Below, one piece after another: positions 1-9,200 of a DNA stretch of 33,120 nt (position 1 is the stretch's first letter; each line of letters starts with the position of its first letter). The notes beneath the pieces are model-generated. The model had not been told where the DNA came from. It saw only the letters and a program-made list of their open reading frames with translations, and did no database searches. The position numbers were made by a program, and so were the translations under genes. Origin of the DNA: Candidatus Omnitrophota bacterium (GTDB lineage: Bacteria > Omnitrophota > Gorgyraeia > Gorgyraeales > Gorgyraeaceae); NCBI GenBank assembly GCA_030649895.1, contig JAUSEX010000008.1, positions 1 to 33,120 on the forward strand. The letters are read 5' to 3'.

Positions 1-274
1 TGAGGATAGTAGTAAAATCTTTTAATACTTTCTCATAGTTAGTTTCTGTGATTAGGCCTGATTTGAGTAAAGCTGTTAGGCTATTGTAGGCTCTCGATGT
101 ACTATTTCCTGCGTACTGGGGGATTTCCTTGAGGATAGTAAAGATAGCTTCTCTATTTTGAGGAGTTATAACTCCGGATTGTTCTAGTTCTCCTAAAGAT
201 TCTTCTGCATGTTTAATGTAACCACCGCAGTATTTTTCTATCTCTTTAAAAATCGCTTTTTTCTGTTCATCTGT
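1..274 (-). repeat. Second copy of the 117-bp repeat block, downstream of the VWA domain
   Basis: Positions 1-85 and 10086-10170 are nearly identical, and positions 123-274 closely match 10440-10586. The encoded protein repeats the N-terminal pattern (IFKEIEKY, SGVITPQNRE, LKEIPQYAG, AYNSLTALLKSGLI), including the irregular NYEKVLKD unit. The block runs off the left edge, so the number of C-terminal units is unknown. Confidence 0.85.
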
Positions 275-3200
275 GAAGCTCCACGGTTTTATGGTTCGAC
301 TTCGCTCACCATCTTTCGAATCATTTTGAGCGAATCCCGAGCCAGCCCCATTCATCCCATGGGCTTTCTGGCGAGGGGTAAAAACTGTCTGGTTTGAGGC
401 AAGGGGCATAGACGCATCCTTTGTCTTTAAAACAGGGGTTTCTAAGCCTAATGCCTTGCTCAAATCTCCTAAAGGTAGATTCCCGCGCTGGACCTTTTCC
501 CTGGCAATCCTGATAAGTATATTCATAAGCTGGCTATCGTTCGGATCTTCGCCTAATAACAAATATCTGTTATAGCTTGTTACTTCTTTTGTTCCCACTC
601 CTATAAATATTACGTTAACACCATACTCTTCTTCAAAAGAATTAACCATTGTCTTAAGCTCTTCAAAGCTTTTACCAGAAGTCTCACCACCATCAGTGAG
701 AACTATGTGAAGCCTGTTTCCAGTAGGAATCACAGATTGTCCATATAACCTTCTTAATCCTGTTACAAGGCTCGCTGTATTAATTCCGCCAAAGTCATTC
801 TGCTGCCATAGGGCTTGGACAGAACCTCTTAAGATATCTTCTTTTTTACAATCGTCAAAACCAAAAACCCTGTGAAATTCTTCGCCTATAGCGCTCAAAG
901 AAAATCTTACACTAGAGGTATTCCTGCCTGCAACGTAAAGCAGGCTTTCAAAGAATTTGGTCATATTGGTAAACGCCTTTACCAGGGCTGGGCTACCTGC
1001 AATACTTCCACTTACATCCACAGTCACGCTCATATAAAGTGACGGCGTAGATTCTTCTATAATAGTTCTCTTAAATACCTTCTGGGACAATGTTATCCAT
1101 TTTCTTATATCAAGCCTCCTTCCTGAGGCAGCATGGACTTCCTCTTGTTTTGGTTCGCTGGCAAATATATCTATAAATTTTTTGGCAAAACTACCCAATT
1201 TCTGGTAATAGGTCTCAAGCCACCCTTTTTCTACTACAACGCCTTCCAGAGAGACCTCGCCTTCTTCTCCGCCGCCTTCTCCATTGCCTTCAAATTCTAC
1301 ACCCGGCATATCCTCTTTTTCTTTTGCGTCAGATTTAATCTCGACTTTTTGTTCTATTTCCTGCTGTTCATTTTGTTTGACCTCAACATCCGGAGGATTA
1401 GCTATGCCTTCTGTAAATTCGCTAATCGCATCGCCTCTTGCCTTGTCTGATTCGGATTTATACCTGCCTTTTTTAGCTGTAGAAAGATAATAATCTCCTA
1501 TAAATTTCTTTTCCCAGGCATCTTTGTATAACCTTATCCCTATTTTACTTATCAAGGTTTTATCGAGTACCGCAATCTTTTTATATATAGCATGTATATA
1601 CTCATCTTCAAAAGAATCTGTTATTTCCTTTATCTCCTGCAATTGAGAATCGCCTGGATTTTCTTCCTTTAATACCCTCAAGAATCCATTGAAGATGCCC
1701 TTTGCTGCCTGGCAATAATAAGAGCTGGCATCCTTATTTGAATTCAGTAAATACAGAAGTTCTTTTTCAACATATCTTTTATTATCTTTGGCAAAAATCA
1801 CCGGAAATAGCATGGAGAATAGCTCTATATTGGGATGCGAAGATATTTGCTCGCTAAGCGAGCGAATATGATCAACCAAATGGCCTATTTCATGATATCC
1901 TACCCAGGAAATAAGTTCGCCCTTTTCGGTTTGTCCCGAACTTGCTAATGTGGATTCCTCATAAATAAGCGCATAATTTTCGCCTTTAAAGACGCCCCGG
2001 GCTCTTTTTTCTTCCATAAACGGATGTCGTTCCACAACATAAGCCACAAGAGGGATTTTGTCCTTAAATCCGGTTGTCTCTATGCCTAATTCTTCAAGAT
2101 GCCCTTTTTCAATAAGCACCCTTTCTTTTATTTTTTCTGTTTCAACGAGGATAAACAACCTGTTATCTTTAAGTATCGGGAAAGAAAATATAAATCTATT
2201 TACAGCTTCATTAGTTAATACTTTTTTTCTAAGCTCCATCAATCTTTCTCTTACCCTGCTATAGTTTATTGAAGGCTGTAGGTATAAATTTACTATGTCT
2301 CTTAGGCATTCAAAAAGGTTATTGTCGATTGCGCTCGCTGTTTCGAGAACCATATAAGTCAAAGATTCTTTATCCCCATCTTTATACCATTTAATATTTC
2401 CTGCTCCATCGCTCAAAGCCAATAGATAATCCCTCAATATATTATCGAGAAAATATTGGTATCTTGAAACTCCGTCTTGAATAGAGCCAACTCTTTTCAA
2501 GCCTTCTGTTATCTTTTGGATACTATACTCAAAAGAAATGTCTTTTCTTATTGGCGTAACCATGTCTTCTTTCTTTGATTTGCCTGGTTCGGCAAAAGGT
2601 TTTCTTCTATCATAACGCGCATAGCCAGTGTCAGGAATTTTTAGCGGCTCTAATTTTATTACATTGAGGGCGTTATTTGTAAGTTTTTCGCTTTCAGCAG
2701 CATATGTCTCATCTTCTTGCGCGTCAGTCTCTAATTCTTTCATTTTTCTTTTATGCATGCCGAAAAGTATTGATACGAGGTCTTCTTTTTTTACCCTTTC
2801 TGATTCAAGATATGTGTGCAGGGCAGGGACCCATATCTTTAGGCCGTCTTCTATTATCTCCCATGGAAAACTCTTTCTGTCGCTATGAGTCTCGGGCGGG
2901 TTTCCGGCTATAAACAGGATCACTTCTGGATCAAGCTCTACTGTAAACTTTTCTCCGAATAAATAAAAAGTAAAATTCCTATCCCCTCTGAATAAAGGTT
3001 TGAGGCAATAGAGAATCTGAGGGCTAACATTTGCCTCGTCAAGGAAAAGTATCTTCCTGGTAGAATGCCTGTTTTTACCCGGTGGATAATAATATTCGCC
3101 GTTTATTTTACCTAAATCACTGAAGAATTCCTTTAATGAAAACAGGATTTTTCTCTCCTTGCCTTTCTGCGCAATGCCCATGCCGGCAAAAAGCGCGTCT

Positions 3201-6200
3201 GGTTCCATGTTGTCGTAACAGTGGAGTGTATGTAAAGGCGCTCCTGTTATGCGGCTTAAATTTCTTACTATAGTGCTCTTTGCCCCGCCTGTTTTACCCA
3301 TAAGTATTATTGGTAAAGGCGGCCTTTCTCTCCCGGTAGAATCCTCTACCCTGCGGCTTGCCCAGAATATAATCGACGCGGCCTCGTTGATCGCTCCTGT
3401 ATAATTTATATAATCCCTTCTTGGAACCTCTTCCGGAGGCAACCCGTAGTTAGTGTCTGTAGCAGAGTCTATCTGTCCTATAGATTTGATCATGCTAATA
3501 GACACCAAAAGCCCAGTTTTCTCCAGCCTTACCTTAAGTCCGCCTGAAAGCTCTGTCTCTTGGCTTAAGGAATCTTTCTTTATTCTGTATTTATTTATAG
3601 GCGTGCCTATTGCTATATACTCTCCTTCTTCTTTTATCCTAAATCCATTTGTAAGGGTAATGCCGTCATTTAATTCTTTTGGGCTGACTACTATATCAAC
3701 CCATTCCCTCTCCACCTCTCTAATCTTTGATTCTAATTCTTTTATGGTATTTTCGTCTATGCCTTCATATTTGAACACTTCCTCAAATAAAGCTCCAAAA
3801 TAGAGTTTTCTGTCAGAGGGTTTGTCCTTGCTGGATGTATCGTCCATGCCATTACCATATAATCTCAGAATACATGTTAAAACAGTCTTTACAGAATCTA
3901 CCTTCGCGGCATCTGCCTGACTCATCCTTTCCTGCACCACTAATTCAGCAAGCTTGTATACATCTTTTATGCTGAACCCGTATCTATAGGTAAATTTATT
4001 ACGGTCCAAATTGCAACCTACTCCATAGCGGCCCATATCAAGATACCACGCAGTTTTTGCCGCCCCATAGATCAGGGATTTTTCTTCCGTGCTTAAACCA
4101 GGGTAATATTTATCAAGATAAGTAAAGACCTCATCCCTTTCAATAACAGCTCCCAGGCCTATCTTCTGGAACCTGTTGTAAAACGGAGAAGAAAAACGCT
4201 TTTTCCTCAAGACAGATGTTTCAGCCACTATTCGCACATTACCGGGAAGCACATAATACTTGTCACCTATTCTTATCCTGCCTGTATTTAGAAAATCATT
4301 CAGTGATTCAAGCTCCTCGCTGGACATGGTGTCAATGGAAGATAAATACAAAATCTTGATAGGCTTATCTTGCGCTGTTTTTTCATCATATTCATCCTCT
4401 TTTATAAGATGCTCGCCTATAAATCCCAAGACAGTCCCCAGTTCGTCAGTGCTTTCAGCTGTGCCTTTCTGATTTAAATCTCCGAATTTAACCATTTGGC
4501 TGCCTAATAATTCCACTGAATTTACAAAAGGACTGCTATCAAATACAAATAACTCGCAGCCCATGGCCTGGGAGAAAAATCTAACGAGCTCCAGGGGGTA
4601 ACTGCCCTGTTCAGATAGTATTAGCGTATGCTGTTTTCCACCTGATAGGCTTAAGGCTAATGCCTTAAGAGAGGTTATCTGGGAAGAAACCGGTGTGAAG
4701 AAGTTTTCTCTCTCCGGATTTTCAAGTTTGACCTCTTTTCCTCTAAAATATACACTCCTTTCTTTCTGCCATGAGGTATAAAACTCTTTAAAACCCGGGA
4801 ACACTTTTTCTACGATGTCTATAGCTCGTTTTAAATCCGAAGGCGCGCTAAACTGAAAAAGATAATTAAGCAGTATGGCCTCAAATAAACTAATATGCCT
4901 ATTCACCAGCTCTGTTATACGTATTAATTCTCTCGGACTGACTCCGTATTGATAAGTATAAAGCTCATTAAATTCACTAAAACTAAAGCCTTTTACTTCC
5001 TCGGGGATATCACCTTTATAAGAATCCTTAAATTGTTCATCCATAATATATTTCATAAAAATGTGCAGTTTAATAAGCCGCCCTATGTCTTCTCGGGTCA
5101 TGGCATTTTTGTCTTTCAGATAATAATCAATAAGTTTTCTGTAACTTTCCTCTTTCCAGTTATCTGTAACGTATATTTTTTTAGCAAGCCAGAGAATCTC
5201 GAGAGGGATATCTTTTCTTTCCTTGGTAGTTTCCCATGGATTGATAGTAATAAACGCCTTAAAATCAGGATGAACGCTTATTAAATGCTCTCCTATCTTT
5301 ACGCCGTTATGGTATATGCCTAAATCTATTGGCTCTCCTCTTACGATCTGAGTAATAAAACTCATTGCCTCAATCGAAGCCTTGGAGATATTGGCTTCGT
5401 CAAAACACCAAACGCCCCCATTTTCCAAGAAATCCAGGAATTCGGAAAGAAACTTTCCTTCCTCTTTCCCGCATGTTATTTTGAACTTACTATGCCCGAC
5501 TCTTTCTATTTTCCCCAGGAATTCCCAGAGATCTATCTCCCTGTACATGGAAATCTTTTTAAACCTCAAGTTAAGCCTTTTGGCTATATCTTCAGCTATG
5601 GCGGTCTTTCCTCCGCCAGGAGGGCCTTCGAGTAAAATTAGTTTTCTGTCTTCCATATAGGCAGATAATATTGACTCATAAATTTCTAATACTTCGTCTA
5701 CTGGGCAAAGATAGGACTCTCTATGGCTAGAGGCTATATCAGAATAGCCTGTTTTATATTCCGCAAGGCCTACTTTTAAATAAATGCCTCCATTTTTTTG
5801 AATATACTCTAATGATGGAGGCGACCTAGGCATAAATGGTTCTCTCGCCTTATCGCTCAAACACATTCCTATTGTGTAATAAGCTATCTCCCCTATAACC
5901 TTTGCATCAAGATTATCCCTGGTCCTGAGTATCTGAGCTAAGTATTCGTCCAAATCACGCTTGCTTAATCTTATCTGGCTATGGTTCCCGTTTTCATATT
6001 CTTTGACATAAGCTTCGTATATAAGTTTTGCCTTGGAAATAACCTCTTTGGCTATTTCTCCTTTTACGTCTTCGATTCTTAATTTATCCCGTAAATATCC
6101 TTCAATCCAAAAACCTGACATTTCGTCAGGTAAAGCCACGCTCACCAGTCTTGATAATTCCGCGCCGCTCATAGGCAATTTATCATCATGAGAAGGCTCT

Positions 6201-9200
6201 TTTGTAATATAGGTTAACGCTATTATCCTGAGATTTTCAGGGATAACCGCAAACCTAGCGTCTACTAACCTGCCTTTATAAACACTCGCCACAGAGGGAG
6301 AAAGCTCTATCCTGCCTTCCTGCAGGGCTTTATTCAAGCCTATGGCTGTGTCTGGATTTAATTGATGAAAATTATCCAGGATAAAAAGATGTTCCTTGCC
6401 GGGATCTGATTCTGCCTGCTCAATTATCTTAAGAAGCGCTCCTTGAAATACGCCTAACTTGCCTTCCAAATCCACAGAAGTTTCACCTACAAGGTTTTCT
6501 AATTCTATAAAATCGCTCACGCTCATATAATGAGTAATGTTCTCTGCCGGCAGAGCTTCCTTTATTATCTCATATCCATCCCCTGCGGCATTTGAATGTA
6601 TGATCAAGTGCCCTAAGTTAGAGACGAGGGCATCTCTGATAAATCCCTTTATGTCTAAGTCTTCTTTTATCCATAAATCCATTTCCAGGAGCCTGGCCTT
6701 TATTTTTTCCTGCGGCTCTTTTTCCTGCCACATTAACCATAAACATGACTTTACTGCATTCTTAAAAGCTGTTTCGCTAGCCTGGCCTTTTGTTTTCTGA
6801 TAATATCTGAACATCTTGATAGTTCTTATGACGTCTCTTAATGTAAGCACCTGATATAATGATCTTATCTGGCCATTGGCCATATCCTTTTGCAAGAAAT
6901 AGTAAAGTTCGCCTAGGATAGCGCTATATTTATCTATCTCGTCTTTTGGCAGATTGTTGAAATGAATCCTGAATAACTCTTTTGTAAGTCCTATTATCTC
7001 CTGCTTGATGCCTTTCTGGTATTTTTCGTCCTCTTCGGAATAGTCATACCCCATCCAGAAGGCAGCGGAAAAATTTTTATTCTGCTGCGGAAATCTCTCT
7101 CTTGCTCTATAGTCATCAGGGTTTATGTCTGCTACGTAAATATTTCCGGAAGATATGGGGTTAACATAAAATGGTTCGCCGGTGCCTGGAGGCGCTGGTA
7201 TCTCAGGAAGAAGCCTTTTCCCAGCAAGGCTAAATTCAGGATAAAGCCAATATAATAAAGAGCCTTTGTACGATGTGTTTAATTCGCTGAAATTGATTAA
7301 ATAACCGCCTTCTCTTTCAGCCTTTAAAAATGGCGTATCGTTATGTATCTCCAAGCCTTCTTTGCCAGGAAAAACGCCGCCCCTGAATTCCTCCAATGCG
7401 CTTCGTTTATGCACCGTAAACCCAAGATTTTTATACCCTAATATTCTGGAAACTACCTGGCATAGCTGAGTCTTGCCTTCTCCGCTTACTCCTTCCAATA
7501 CAATTACCCTGCTAGCTGCCTCCTCTCTAAACGCCGCTTGCCTCACCAATTGGGAAATCAGCATTAAGTCTATGCCCCTTATTACATAGTCATAATCCTC
7601 TAAAACAATTTCAGAAAATTTCTTTCCAGGATTACTTCCTACGCTCGCAGCAAATTCCTCGCTTACCCCAATAGAAACGCCATCCGCAGTAAGCTTGCCA
7701 TTTCTTATCTCTATATGGCTGCGCTTGTATTCTTCAGGAATAGCTCCAAATAAGCTATTGAAAACTATGCCAAATTTTTTTCTGTCTTTCTGATACCTGA
7801 ATCTTAGATTAATATACCTATAGATTTCTTCTTTTAAGAACTCTATCTTTTCGCCTCTATTTTTAGCGTAAATAGCGATATTGACAAAATCCTGGGCGCT
7901 AAAGAAAAGGCCATGCTGTTTCCATGTCTCCTGACCAAGCTTAAAAAATAAATTAGACAACTCTCCTGCCCATTCCTCGCTGATCCCGTGCTTATTCACT
8001 AAGAGATTCTTAAAATCTTCTTCACTGAGCCCTCCTATTCTTTGCCTTAAGACCCTGTTTAAAAAAGCTTCGTCATGCACTTCACTAGACTCATCCATGC
8101 TGAATATAATATGCAGATTCTTTGGGACTTTGAATCTCTTATTAATCTCTGGAATAACAAAGGATTTTTCCCATAAAACAGGATTTAATTCCACCCTTAA
8201 ACTACCTTGCACAGCTTCTATGTTATCCAATACGAGATATATTGGGGTATTTGGATTAGCCGTTGCCCTTTCTGCCATCCGAGGTATTACTCCAAGGAGA
8301 AATCCAGGATTTCCTTGGTCGTCAGGAACGCTCATCCCGAAAAGATCCGAGCGTTCGCTAAAATAAGAAAGCGGTATTCTTACAACCTCTCCTTTTGTGT
8401 CTTGGCTAACCTTTTCTACTGCCTCCTCAAATGCCCTGTGACTGTTTCTGGATAAAATAAATAAACCTGGCTCAGACATCTCTACGCACCTGAGCATCGA
8501 ATAATACGCCCTTTGGTATGGCTGAACCCCCCAAAGTAAATTTTCTTCCTTTTCTTTATCAAGCGTGGTAAAACTTTCGTATAAAAGCTTTTCTATAAGG
8601 AGATCTATTTCTGCGCCCTTCAATGACTTCTCTCCAAGGGACAGCTTAACAAATATTGCAAAGTTCTTGCTTATGGATTCACGCAATATGCCTTTAAATT
8701 TATCGCTCTCTTCTCCAAACATGCCTCCATATATGGACAGGCAGGAAAGAATAAAATATTCCAGGGTATGTTTTATTTCCACGCCTCCCTCTTTTACGGA
8801 AGAAAGATACCATCTTATAAATTCAGCATGGAGCCTTATCTGCTCCCTGAAACTGGTAATCCACAAATCATCATTAGGATGATTTGTAGCGGCGTATTTC
8901 CTGATCATTTCATCTATGTCCAAGCTTAGATTTATCATCTCGATTATATCCGAGTCTGAGATATAAAAATCATCCCCTTTTAATGCATTCAAAATAGAAT
9001 AAACTAACGGGCTTTTTTCAAATCCTCCATAAGTTACCCTAGCCATAACCGACGGGTATTGCCTGTGAAGCCAGTTATAAAATAGGGGCTTCTTTTCTTC
9101 GCTAAGCGCTTCAGGTTGCGTTGATGCGGATTCTATTTCAAATTGTTGAATTTGAGATACTAACATATCAAGGTATTTGTTTATATTTTCTTGAGTTTTA

